From positions 43,805 to 107,804 of the forward strand of contig JAJFFQ010000002.1 in NCBI GenBank assembly GCA_021776565.1: DNA of 64,000 nucleotides. The letters are read 5' to 3'. Positions 53,200 through 61,667 of the stretch are shown here, piece by piece. The stretch comes from Robiginitomaculum sp. Its GTDB lineage: Bacteria; Pseudomonadota; Alphaproteobacteria; Caulobacterales; Maricaulaceae. The notes under the pieces were generated by a model, which saw nothing but the letters and a program-made list of their open reading frames with translations, searched no databases and was not told the DNA's origin. Both the position numbers and the translations under genes were made by a program. How positions within the stretch are numbered: position 1 is the first letter of the stretch; every line of letters begins with the position of its first letter.

Positions 53200-54669
53200 T
53201 TATGCCTTGGCTTTACGTGCTGCCTTTTTGGCTTTCTTGTCCTCAATTTCCTGGGCCAGAATGGTTTGACATTCCTGGGATATTTCACCAACGCCTTCAA
53301 GAAATTCCGCGCCCATCCGTTTTTTACGGTCAGCCTGGTTTTTACACTCATCCAGTTTCACCTGGGCTTTGAAGGCTTTTTGTTTGCGGTTTACTTCAAA
53401 CTCACCATTAATGAACTTGACCCAGCCATTGGCAGTTTTTCTGGCATATGGATATTGCGCAGCCTTCCTGAATTCTACTATGGCGTCACGTGGCCTGTCC
53501 CGCTCATAGAGCGAGTTGGCGATCAGCACATAGGCGTTTCCGGGTTTTTTAATGCCTTTGGACAGGGCCTTGCGAAATGCCGTTTCGGCCTTGTCATATT
53601 GCTCTTCAGAATAATAGGCTTCGCCCAATTTTTCAAAAAGACCACCATCTGGAGAAATATCAGCCGCAGCGGTCAGCACCGGAATGGCGCGATCATATTC
53701 GCGTGCTTGACGCCACATATTGGCCAGTAATTCCAGGTTTTTCTTGGCCCGCGTGACCCGGCCGGCATTCATTTCACGTTCTAAAATTGAGGCACCGCGA
53801 TAGGGAACTTCGTAATAGCTGTAATACTGCGCCAGTGCCAGCAGCTCACGTTCCTTTTCCAGCATGCCATTCAAATACATGATTTTGTTGACTTCAAAGG
53901 CTTCGCGAGACTTGTTGGCCTGTTGTTTTAGCGATGCAATCGCTTTCCATATTTTTTTATCATCCGGCCAGATTGAAACTTCCTGCTCAAGAAGCGCCGC
54001 CTGTTTGGCAGGCATTTTCAGTTCGTGATAGATATAGTTCAAAATATCAAAATGTTTCTTTTTCTTAGGATTAGACATACGAAAGGCGCTTTGCCCATGG
54101 GGCAATGCCTTGCGATAATTATCCGCCTGCAACCATGATTGTGCGATCATCAAATGGATTTTGTCATTGGCCTTGCCGCCACTGGCCAACCATTTTTCCA
54201 AAATGGTCGCCCCTTTGACGTATTGCTCTTCGGCAATATAAAGCTGTCCAATATTGGGGGTCAGGGTGTCTATTTCGCCCTGATTGAAGGCACCGGTAGC
54301 AATCGCGGCTTCCCAGTCCCGAATGGTTCCCATATTATTGCCTAGTCCATAATTGGCACCACCGCGAATTTGGTAACTGATGGCGCGTTCATAGGGCGAC
54401 AGTTTTTCTTTTCCCAACAATTTGGTCAGCACAGAAATTGTTGTGGCATAGTCTGCCGGTTCGGCGGAGAGGGCTTCCTGTGCTGTTATAATGGCCTCAC
54501 CAGCTTCTGTGCTCAAAACCCGGCCTTCGGTTTTTTGTGTATCATCCCTGTTGCGGCGCTGCGCATCTGCTGGCCCGGTGACAAAAATCACAGCGAGCAA
54601 AGCCGTAAATGCCATCAGGCCCAATTGTTTTACCAGACCATCCTTGCGAAGCAATTGTGTAGCAATCAT
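53200..54669 (-). CDS. TPR-repeat protein associated with the TonB system
   Basis: Signal-like N-terminus; GGLFEKLGEAYYSEEQYDKAETAFRKALSKG TPR units; downstream of tonB. Confidence 0.85.
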   Translation of the reverse strand: MIATQLLRKDGLVKQLGLMAFTALLAVIFVTGPADAQRRNRDDTQKTEGRVLSTEAGEAIITAQEALSAEPADYATTISVLTKLLGKEKLSPYERAISYQIRGGANYGLGNNMGTIRDWEAAIATGAFNQGEIDTLTPNIGQLYIAEEQYVKGATILEKWLASGGKANDKIHLMIAQSWLQADNYRKALPHGQSAFRMSNPKKKKHFDILNYIYHELKMPAKQAALLEQEVSIWPDDKKIWKAIASLKQQANKSREAFEVNKIMYLNGMLEKERELLALAQYYSYYEVPYRGASILEREMNAGRVTRAKKNLELLANMWRQAREYDRAIPVLTAAADISPDGGLFEKLGEAYYSEEQYDKAETAFRKALSKGIKKPGNAYVLIANSLYERDRPRDAIVEFRKAAQYPYARKTANGWVKFINGEFEVNRKQKAFKAQVKLDECKNQADRKKRMGAEFLEGVGEISQECQTILAQEIEDKKAKKAARKAKA

Positions 54670-54697
54670 GAGTAAATCTCCATAGATACTTTAAGCG

Positions 54698-55297
54698 TTA
54701 GTCAGCCAGTTGAAACTTGAACGGTGTTATTACACCACGTCTGGCAACAGGCTTGCCATCGACAATTTTGGGGTTGTATTTCCATTTCTCGATGGCCCGT
54801 GTTGCCGCCCGGACAAACATGGATGATGAGCAGGTAACGCGAACATTATACGGTTTGCCGGTTGCGCTCACATCAAACATGCCTTCGCAGGTGCCTTCCC
54901 GGCCCTGCTCGGCGGCGCGCGGCGGATAAATCGGTTCAATACGCACCAAAGGCTGGGCATCACGATCACTGACCTGAAAATTGATATTGCCGCGATTAAG
55001 CTGCGGTGGTTCAAAATCAGGGATTGAGCCGGAAACCGAAGCAATACCCTCATTGGGCTGCACGGCTTTTTGTTTTTCAATTGCCGGCGGTGGGGGTGGG
55101 GGTTTAACGTCCTTGGTACGTTCGGGTTTGACATCGCGCTGGCGAACCTCAAGCTCCTGAACCTTGGGGTTGATGTCAAAGCGAACGGATTCTTCCTTGT
55201 CCGCCAGTTTGAAATCACCGGATATGAAAAACCGCATCAGCAGAAAAAGGCCGATTGTAATGATCGCTGCAATTGGCAATCCCATTATAAAACGCAT
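54698..55297 (-). CDS. Energy transducer TonB, copy 1
   Basis: N-terminal TM, KPPPPPP stretch, C-terminal RIEPIYPPRAAEQGREGTCEGMFDVSATG...AIEKWKYNPKIVDGKPV; start chosen at MRFIMG. Confidence 0.9.
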   Translation of the reverse strand: MRFIMGLPIAAIITIGLFLLMRFFISGDFKLADKEESVRFDINPKVQELEVRQRDVKPERTKDVKPPPPPPAIEKQKAVQPNEGIASVSGSIPDFEPPQLNRGNINFQVSDRDAQPLVRIEPIYPPRAAEQGREGTCEGMFDVSATGKPYNVRVTCSSSMFVRAATRAIEKWKYNPKIVDGKPVARRGVITPFKFQLAD

Positions 55298-55568
55298 CAA
55301 CAACTCCTGTTGCTTATCACCGCACCCTGGCTCCCGTGGTGATTCAATTTTGCGGGCGTTTACGCCTCTTCCCTGAATCACCGATATTATATTCGGCGGT
55401 TATGACATCCTACCGGCTAGAATCCAATGCGAATAGTCTTTTTTTGCCTGTATTATGCAAATCATAGACAAACTCACACCTTGTCTGGTTCTCACACAAC
55501 AATGAGGCGACTTTTGGGCCAGCACCACAACCTGCCGGTTTGTTTATGGCTCTGGCGATTCAATACAT

Positions 55569-56207
55569 TTAATTTGCAAGGGTAAACTTGAACGGCGTCA
55601 CAAGCCCACGCCGAATTACGGCCTTGCCATCGACAATTTTGGGGTTGTATTTCCATTTCTCGATGGCTCGTGTCGCCGCCCGAACAAACAGGGGCGATGA
55701 ACAGGTAACGCGAACATTGTACGGTTTGCCGATGGCACTCACATCAAACAGGCCTTCGCAAACACCCTCCTTGCCCTGATCTATCGCGCGCGGCGGATAG
55801 ACCGGCTCTATACGCACCAATGGCCGGGCATCACGATCAGTAACAACCATAGACAGCTTGCCCGGCTGGATAGCTGGCGGGTTCAAATCCGGAATGGTGT
55901 ATTTAGCAATCGCTTCATCTGGCCGCTTTGCTGTTTGATTGCTAATCCTGGGTGGTGGCGGTGGCGGCGTAACGTCCTTTATCCGCTCGGGTATGGCCTT
56001 GCGCGTGTTTGGCGGTATGGGTTTAACAATTGGGTTAATATCATACGTCTCGCGCTCTTCGGCTTCAGATAAAACAATTGGCATGGAAACCATCCATCGC
56101 ATCAGCAAAAACAGGGCCAGTGTAATGGCCCCGGCCAATGGCAAAACGGCCATAAGTCGTGCGTTTTTCTGCTCGCCTGCTGTTCCCTTCATAACCAATG
56201 TTGTCAT
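55569..56207 (-). CDS. Energy transducer TonB, copy 2 (paralogue)
   Basis: VTPPPPPPR; RIEPVYPPRAIDQGKEGVCEGLFDVSAIG...AIEKWKYNPKIVDGKAV. Confidence 0.9.
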   Translation of the reverse strand: MTTLVMKGTAGEQKNARLMAVLPLAGAITLALFLLMRWMVSMPIVLSEAEERETYDINPIVKPIPPNTRKAIPERIKDVTPPPPPPRISNQTAKRPDEAIAKYTIPDLNPPAIQPGKLSMVVTDRDARPLVRIEPVYPPRAIDQGKEGVCEGLFDVSAIGKPYNVRVTCSSPLFVRAATRAIEKWKYNPKIVDGKAVIRRGLVTPFKFTLAN

Positions 56208-56299
56208 AACGATCTCCCCTGCTCGGTGTGCAAAACGGATGTTGCACGCATTACGTTTTCGCAATACTGGGGCAAAATATGGGCTGAACTTTGGTTAAA

Positions 56300-57253
56300 T
56301 TATGCCGATCCGTCGTGTTCACGCTGTATTGACCAGGCACCGCCGGCCCCTTCAACCTGCTCAACAATACCCACAATCACGCCATGGCTGGCATCATCAT
56401 CGGGCGAGATCAACACACCGGATCGGGTGTGCTCTGCCCGCAGGCTGGAAACCCTGGCACCAACCAGTGCCAGATCGGTAAGCTGCTGATTTATATACAC
56501 CTGGTCGCGATCTGTGATTTGAACCAGGATGAGCGGATCCGGGTTCAGGATTACTGTGTCGTCGGTACGTGGCGGCGGAACCAGGTTTATGGTTTTTTCC
56601 TGCACAAAAACCGACGTGACAATGAAGAAGATCAACATAATGAAAACAATGTCGAGCATGGGCGTCATATCAACCTCGGTGTTGTCATTGCCCATTTTTC
56701 TGCCCATTTTGCGGCTGTCCGCACTGCCCGGTTCCAGTGATGTTTTCAGTCTGGCTACGACTTTGCGTGACCGACGTTCCAGCCGCCGGGCAACAATAAG
56801 TCCGGAAATTGCCGCAACCATTCCCGCCATAGTGGTCACCGTGGCATTGGAAACACCCGCCGACATGGCCCGCACATCAGATGCACCCGTTGAAGCCATA
56901 ACATCAAAAACGGTTATCATGCCGGTGACCGTGCCCAACAGCCCGAGCAAGGGCGATATGGCAACAAGGGTAAGAATGAGCGCGATATTGTGCTCGGCAT
57001 TTTGCTGTAATCTTGAAATCAGCAGCGCCCGGTTTTTCTGTGCATACCAGGATTTATGCTCAGCTCGTCTATGCCAGATAGCTTGCGCCCTTTTGGCCTC
57101 TTTTGGTTCGGCAAAGCTAAAATAGGCCAAACGTTCGACAATCAACGCCCACATCAAAAATGTTGTGACCATAATAAGCGACAAAACCGGGCCACCGATC
57201 TCAAGAAAGCCTTGCAAACTTTCAACCGCCCGTAATATATCCCAAGACCCCAA
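56300..57253 (-). CDS. Fused ExbB-ExbD protein in one ORF
   Basis: Residues 1 to ~180 ExbB (SPLLGLLGTVTGMITVFDVMASTGASDVRAMSAGVSNATVTTMAGMVAAISGL), then ExbD (EVDMTPMLDIVFIMLIFFIVTSVFVQEKTINLVPPP); no stop between. Confidence 0.9.
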   Translation of the reverse strand: MGSWDILRAVESLQGFLEIGGPVLSLIMVTTFLMWALIVERLAYFSFAEPKEAKRAQAIWHRRAEHKSWYAQKNRALLISRLQQNAEHNIALILTLVAISPLLGLLGTVTGMITVFDVMASTGASDVRAMSAGVSNATVTTMAGMVAAISGLIVARRLERRSRKVVARLKTSLEPGSADSRKMGRKMGNDNTEVDMTPMLDIVFIMLIFFIVTSVFVQEKTINLVPPPRTDDTVILNPDPLILVQITDRDQVYINQQLTDLALVGARVSSLRAEHTRSGVLISPDDDASHGVIVGIVEQVEGAGGAWSIQREHDGSA

Positions 57254-57382
57254 ACGACGCCCCTCCCATTTTCACCACGCTCTATGCGGTGTTTGGTCAG
57301 GAGAGTTTACTGTAATTGAGCACGCACAGGGAAAGCTGCGACTATAGGTCGCCCGTCTGGTCTCATGTGCTTGCTATATATA

Positions 57383-57418
57383 AAAACCGACCTCGTCTGA
57401 AAAGATGAGGTCGGTTTT
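57383..57418 (-). terminator. Strong terminator separating the Ton operon from the exbB-exbD fusion gene
   Basis: AAAACCGACCTC (57383-57394)/GAGGTCGGTTTT (57407-57418). Confidence 0.85.
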
Positions 57419-57446
57419 CAAACCAGGAACAGAAACAGAAATAAAA

Positions 57447-57848
57447 TTACTGGTCGATAGAAACTTTCACAGGAATACCAATAGAGAGAAATATATCCTG
57501 AACATCCAGAACTGTGCCGATTTTTGCCAGTTGATCCCCCTGGATTACGCCTTCGGCCTTGGGGTTCTCGGCCTTCATTTTTTCAAGAACCGTGCTGACA
57601 CCAGCCAGGGGAACAATCTTCTTGTTGATCCATATCTGGTTATCATTGGCCACGGCCACCATGATGGATGGTTTTTCGGCATTCAGATCCTGTGTCCACA
57701 ATGGTTTGTTAATATCAACACCTGGTTCTTTAACAAAAACGGCGGTGACGATAAAGAAAATCAACAAAATGAAAACAACGTCCAACATGGGCGTCATGTC
57801 CATTTCTACATCTTCTGCCTTGCTTGCCTGGCGTGATCTTGCCATCAC
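57447..57848 (-). CDS. ExbD/TolR family protein, second ExbD of the operon
   Basis: VEMDMTPMLDVVFILLIFFIVTAVFVKEPGVDI. Confidence 0.92.
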   Translation of the reverse strand: MMARSRQASKAEDVEMDMTPMLDVVFILLIFFIVTAVFVKEPGVDINKPLWTQDLNAEKPSIMVAVANDNQIWINKKIVPLAGVSTVLEKMKAENPKAEGVIQGDQLAKIGTVLDVQDIFLSIGIPVKVSIDQ

Positions 57849-57890
57849 TTTACTCCGCTTGTTATCTTGACCGGGTGCATCAAAAACAGG

Positions 57891-58301
57891 TTATGAACCA
57901 CCAGCCGCCCGTTGTATCATCGTTGGTGCGCCGGTATTCCTGGCCGCCTCAAACACGGTAATAATAACACCGTGACTGGCCTCGTCATCTGGCACAATCA
58001 GGATCGCACTATCACCCTTGTCAGCCCGGAACCGTTCAATCGCAGGGCCAACCCGGCGCAGATCCGTCAGTTGATCGTTGACGAAAATGACATCCCGGTC
58101 ATTGACCTGAATCAGGATCACAGGATTGGATTTTTCCGGCTCATTATCCGACGGCGGCGGCGGCACCAGAGAAATTGACCGTTCCTGAACAAAAACGGCG
58201 GTAACAATAAAGAAAATCAGCAGGATAAAAACAATGTCCAGCATCGGTGTCATATCGACATCGACTTCTTCCTGCTCACGACGGCGTCCACCTCTACGCA
58301 T
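57891..58301 (-). CDS. exbD: ExbD/TolR family protein
   Basis: VDVDMTPMLDIVFILLIFFIVTAVFVQERSISLVPPP. Confidence 0.93.
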   Translation of the reverse strand: MRRGGRRREQEEVDVDMTPMLDIVFILLIFFIVTAVFVQERSISLVPPPPSDNEPEKSNPVILIQVNDRDVIFVNDQLTDLRRVGPAIERFRADKGDSAILIVPDDEASHGVIITVFEAARNTGAPTMIQRAAGGS

Positions 58302-58310
58302 AGTGACGAC

Positions 58311-58844
58311 CTACCCTAGTTCCATGGCATCAGCGACGGATTGTGTGGCCCGTAAGCCCCGCCGCTCAAGCCGGTTAGTGAAAATCAGCCCCGAAAGTGC
58401 CGCAACCATGCCCGCCATTGTCGGAATGGTGGCCTTGGACACACCGGCCGACATGGCCCGCACATTGGATGATCCGGTCGCCGCCATAACGTCGAATACC
58501 TCAATCATGCCCGTCACCGTACCAAGCAGACCAAGAAGCGGTGCAATAGCAACCAGGGTCTTGATAAACTTGATGTTCTGTTCGGTTTTCTGACGCACTT
58601 CGGAAATCAGCTTGTCCCGAATTGCGTGGGCATACCAGGACTTGTGGTCATCCCGCGACGCCCATTTGTTGACCGCCTTTTTGACGATACTCCGATGGGC
58701 AAACTGATAGTAAGCCATCCGTTCCAGGATAAAAGCCCACATAAAAAATGTGGCGACCATAATCAGCAGGAGAACATTCCCACCCATCTCCAGAAACTGC
58801 TGGAGATTGCTTAAGGCCGTCATTGGGTTGAGCCAAATGGGCAT
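58311..58844 (-). CDS. exbB: ExbB (MotA/TolQ/ExbB family)
   Basis: APLLGLLGTVTGMIEVFDVMAATGSSNVRAMSAGVSKATIPTMAGMVAALSGL. Confidence 0.93.
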   Translation of the reverse strand: MPIWLNPMTALSNLQQFLEMGGNVLLLIMVATFFMWAFILERMAYYQFAHRSIVKKAVNKWASRDDHKSWYAHAIRDKLISEVRQKTEQNIKFIKTLVAIAPLLGLLGTVTGMIEVFDVMAATGSSNVRAMSAGVSKATIPTMAGMVAALSGLIFTNRLERRGLRATQSVADAMELG

Positions 58845-58875
58845 GGTGCCCTCCTTGCTTGCCTAAGGCCTAAGA

Positions 58876-60276
58876 CTATTTACTGCTGGTACGGGCTTCG
58901 GCATTCGCCGCAACCAGACCGGCGGCCTGCTCTTCCAGCACTTGCTGCAAAGAACGGCTCGCAGAGGAGCAGAAGCTGTGCAACAGCAGCAGAGGAATAG
59001 CCGACAGAAGGCCCAGAACCGTAGTCACCAGAGCGAAAGAGATACCATCAGCCATAAGCTGTGGATCGCCAGCACCAAACAGGGTAATCGCCTGGAAGGT
59101 CTGGATCATCCCGATAACCGTACCCAGAAGTCCCATTAGTGGTGAGACAGCGGCCAGCACCTTGATAAGGCTCAGACCAAAGTCCAGCTTGCCGCTTTCT
59201 TTGAGGATTGCATCATCAAGTTTAAGTTCGATGGTTTCAATATCCTTGTCCTTGGCACTTTCATAGGCAGCCATGATGCGGCCCAAAGGATTACCCTTGC
59301 CAGGTTTCGAGCGGCGCATTTGTGCCCGAACAGCCATTGAGGTGGTGAACAGGGCGAACAGGCGCCAGATACCAATGAATACACCAATGGCAGCCATAAT
59401 ACTCACCGCATAGCCGATATTCCCACCAGCGTGGTAACGTTCAGCCAGGGTTGGCGTACGCACAACAAGGCCCAAAAGCACGCCGCGTGTGGGGTCAACA
59501 GGGCCTTTGACAACCTTGTCCGGGCTGCCATTGCTGACATTACGGGCAAGACCGCGCAAACGACCAGAAGGCTGACGTGACAGCAAACCAAGCTCACCGT
59601 CTTCAACTTTCAAAAAGCTGGCGTCTTTGGCCACCCATGAAGTAAACGGGCCAACACGGGTAATATCTACCGGCGCCCCATCATCCACATCAGCAATGGA
59701 GCCGGAATAGGTAATAATCTGTCCCTGGGCTGCTGCTTCCTGCAATATGGTTTTGTAGATATTTTCAAGCTCATAGACTTCCGGCAGCTTGGAACTGTTG
59801 GCAACTTCGCCAAGTTCTTCACCACGCCCCGGGAACTGACCGGAGATAAAGGAAATATCAACAACGGCCTTGATTTCACCAGCAGCCTGACGGGCGGCAC
59901 CAAACAACTCACCGAAAGAGCCTTGCGCAACGCGCAACTCTTCATCCAGTTTCAAAACCAGCGCCTTGTTGGCATCCAGCTTGTTGTTATTGGAGGATTC
60001 CTGCCCCCGAAGTGCTCTCAATTGTGACTTGGCCGTATTCAGCAAACGTTGCTGCTGGGCCTTTTTTTGTGTGAATTCCTGCACACGTCGCTGTGCTTCG
60101 GCATTGGCTTCGCGACTGTCGCGACCAACGCGGGCAATCAACTCGTCAATGGACTGAACCGGCGTTGCCTGTGCAAAGGCTGGCCCGGCAGGAACGATCA
60201 GGGTAGCGGCGCTTAACGCAGCGGCACCCAGAAGCGATTTCATATTATATATCATAGCTTTTCTCGCCTCTTTCAC
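58876..60276 (-). CDS. TtpC-like long ExbB/TolQ protein with N-terminal signal peptide and coiled-coil
   Basis: Signal peptide, coiled-coil, C-terminal SPLMGLLGTVIGMIQTFQAITLFGAGDPQLMADGISFALVTTVLGLLSAIPLLL; ORF stop/start coupled to DUF3450 gene. Start may be 60255 or 60243. Confidence 0.9.
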   Translation of the reverse strand: MKEARKAMIYNMKSLLGAAALSAATLIVPAGPAFAQATPVQSIDELIARVGRDSREANAEAQRRVQEFTQKKAQQQRLLNTAKSQLRALRGQESSNNNKLDANKALVLKLDEELRVAQGSFGELFGAARQAAGEIKAVVDISFISGQFPGRGEELGEVANSSKLPEVYELENIYKTILQEAAAQGQIITYSGSIADVDDGAPVDITRVGPFTSWVAKDASFLKVEDGELGLLSRQPSGRLRGLARNVSNGSPDKVVKGPVDPTRGVLLGLVVRTPTLAERYHAGGNIGYAVSIMAAIGVFIGIWRLFALFTTSMAVRAQMRRSKPGKGNPLGRIMAAYESAKDKDIETIELKLDDAILKESGKLDFGLSLIKVLAAVSPLMGLLGTVIGMIQTFQAITLFGAGDPQLMADGISFALVTTVLGLLSAIPLLLLHSFCSSASRSLQQVLEEQAAGLVAANAEARTSSK

Positions 60277-61046
60277 TATTGTGCTTTCGTTGCGCCAGGC
60301 AACGGTGCGGGGAAGACTTCAGGGGTTTTTTGCTCTAGTGCAATACGGATTGCAGACTGAACATCCAGCTTGTAGCTGTCTGGCAGATCATCATACGCGC
60401 CAGTTGTCTTGTTAAAAATATGAACTTTCTGGTTGCTGTCCGTGTAGAGCAGAGCGACCCGGCCAATGCGCAGAAACTCGACCTTGCGAGGTTCGCCGCT
60501 AATCAGCACATTTTCAGTATATGACGTTGTCTGGTTGCCGTAGGAAAGCTCGATCTGATACGCATTCATGATTTGCCGATAAAGTTCAGCAGGAGACTGA
60601 TTGGGATCACCGGCCAGTTCCTTAAGCTTGGTAATGCGTCCGTCGCGCTCTTCCATCTGGAAGGGCATATCCGAAGCAACGAAAGCTTCCAGTGCGCCAA
60701 TCATGCGTAGCATCATCGGCAGCAGTTGAGCCTGGATATCACCCACGCGATCAATCTGTCCGCGTATCGAATCGATTTCATTTTCCTGGGATTTCAGAAA
60801 AATCTTTTGCTGATCGACATTCAGAGCCACAGTATCTTTTTCCTGCAATGCGGCGCGAAACTCGCGCACAACATCGCCAACCTGATCGTCAATACGGTCA
60901 ATACGCGCTTGCGCTGTTGCACCGGCAGACGTTGAACGCTCTGCTGTATTTATCGCAGAAGAAAGCTGCGCCTGTGCCGCGCCACCAAATGCGGCAACTG
61001 CAAGCGCCGCAACACTAATGCGCGTCATTAATTTGAACTTCGTCAT
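60276..61046 (-). CDS. DUF3450 family periplasmic protein of the TonB system
   Basis: Signal peptide MTKFKLMTRISVAALAVAAFGGAAQAQ; coiled coil; MMLRMIGALEAFVASDMPFQMEERDGRI; position ahead of ttpC-exbB. Confidence 0.88.
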   Translation of the reverse strand: MTKFKLMTRISVAALAVAAFGGAAQAQLSSAINTAERSTSAGATAQARIDRIDDQVGDVVREFRAALQEKDTVALNVDQQKIFLKSQENEIDSIRGQIDRVGDIQAQLLPMMLRMIGALEAFVASDMPFQMEERDGRITKLKELAGDPNQSPAELYRQIMNAYQIELSYGNQTTSYTENVLISGEPRKVEFLRIGRVALLYTDSNQKVHIFNKTTGAYDDLPDSYKLDVQSAIRIALEQKTPEVFPAPLPGATKAQ

Positions 61047-61144
61047 GCCATGCTCCAAAAAAGAACCCCACGCGACCAGACGAAAAGGCCACGCCACAAA
61101 TTCTAAAAAAGGTTTGACAGAAATCTGCCTACCACCCTGCAAAT

Positions 61145-61305
61145 GATGCAAAGCTGCATCCCGCCACCAACAGCGGTCAAGTTGGAAGAGATTCTAGTTG
61201 CGCGTGCAACTGCTTCCCCTTCTGGCCGCAGCGGTTAATCCGCTGTCTTCTGAACTGCGGCGGTTGACTCGCCGTCACTCAGTGCCCGGTGACGAACCTC
61301 GTCAC
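61145..61305 (-). promoter_or_regulatory. Structured region: six consecutive perfect stem-loops upstream of the Ton operon
   Basis: GTGACGA/TCGTCAC (61289-61305), CGGCG/CGCCG (61258-61274), CAGCGG/CCGCTG (61229-61245), AGTTGC/GCAACT (61196-61211), CCAAC/GTTGG (61167-61185), GATGCA/TGCATC (61145-61160). Confidence 0.75.
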
Positions 61306-61421
61306 ATGCACCCCTTGGCAGAACGCTAACACTGATCTGCGCCAGCAATCAATACACTGAATGAAAGAAATCCACATGACAGGCAATCAAAATGTAAAAA
61401 CTCGCTCATAACGGGAAAAAA

Positions 61422-61496
<75 letters not shown>

Positions 61497-61667
61497 TCAT
61501 TTTGCTCCGGGATAGCCCGGCGGAGGCAGGTCATACCGCCCCGCAACGGCAATGGCAACGCCCCCGTATGCGCTCTCCTCTGCACTCTGTTGTTTAGCTT
61601 AGGTCAGATCAAAGACAAGGTTATGCAGACAGGCTATATATAATGTGTCTCTGCAAACCTTTATTGT

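Noticed and set aside
61145-61305. Could the hairpin run be a CRISPR-like array or riboswitch?
   Set aside because: Stems have different sequences with no repeat-spacer periodicity, and no aptamer I can name matches; kept only as a structured leader
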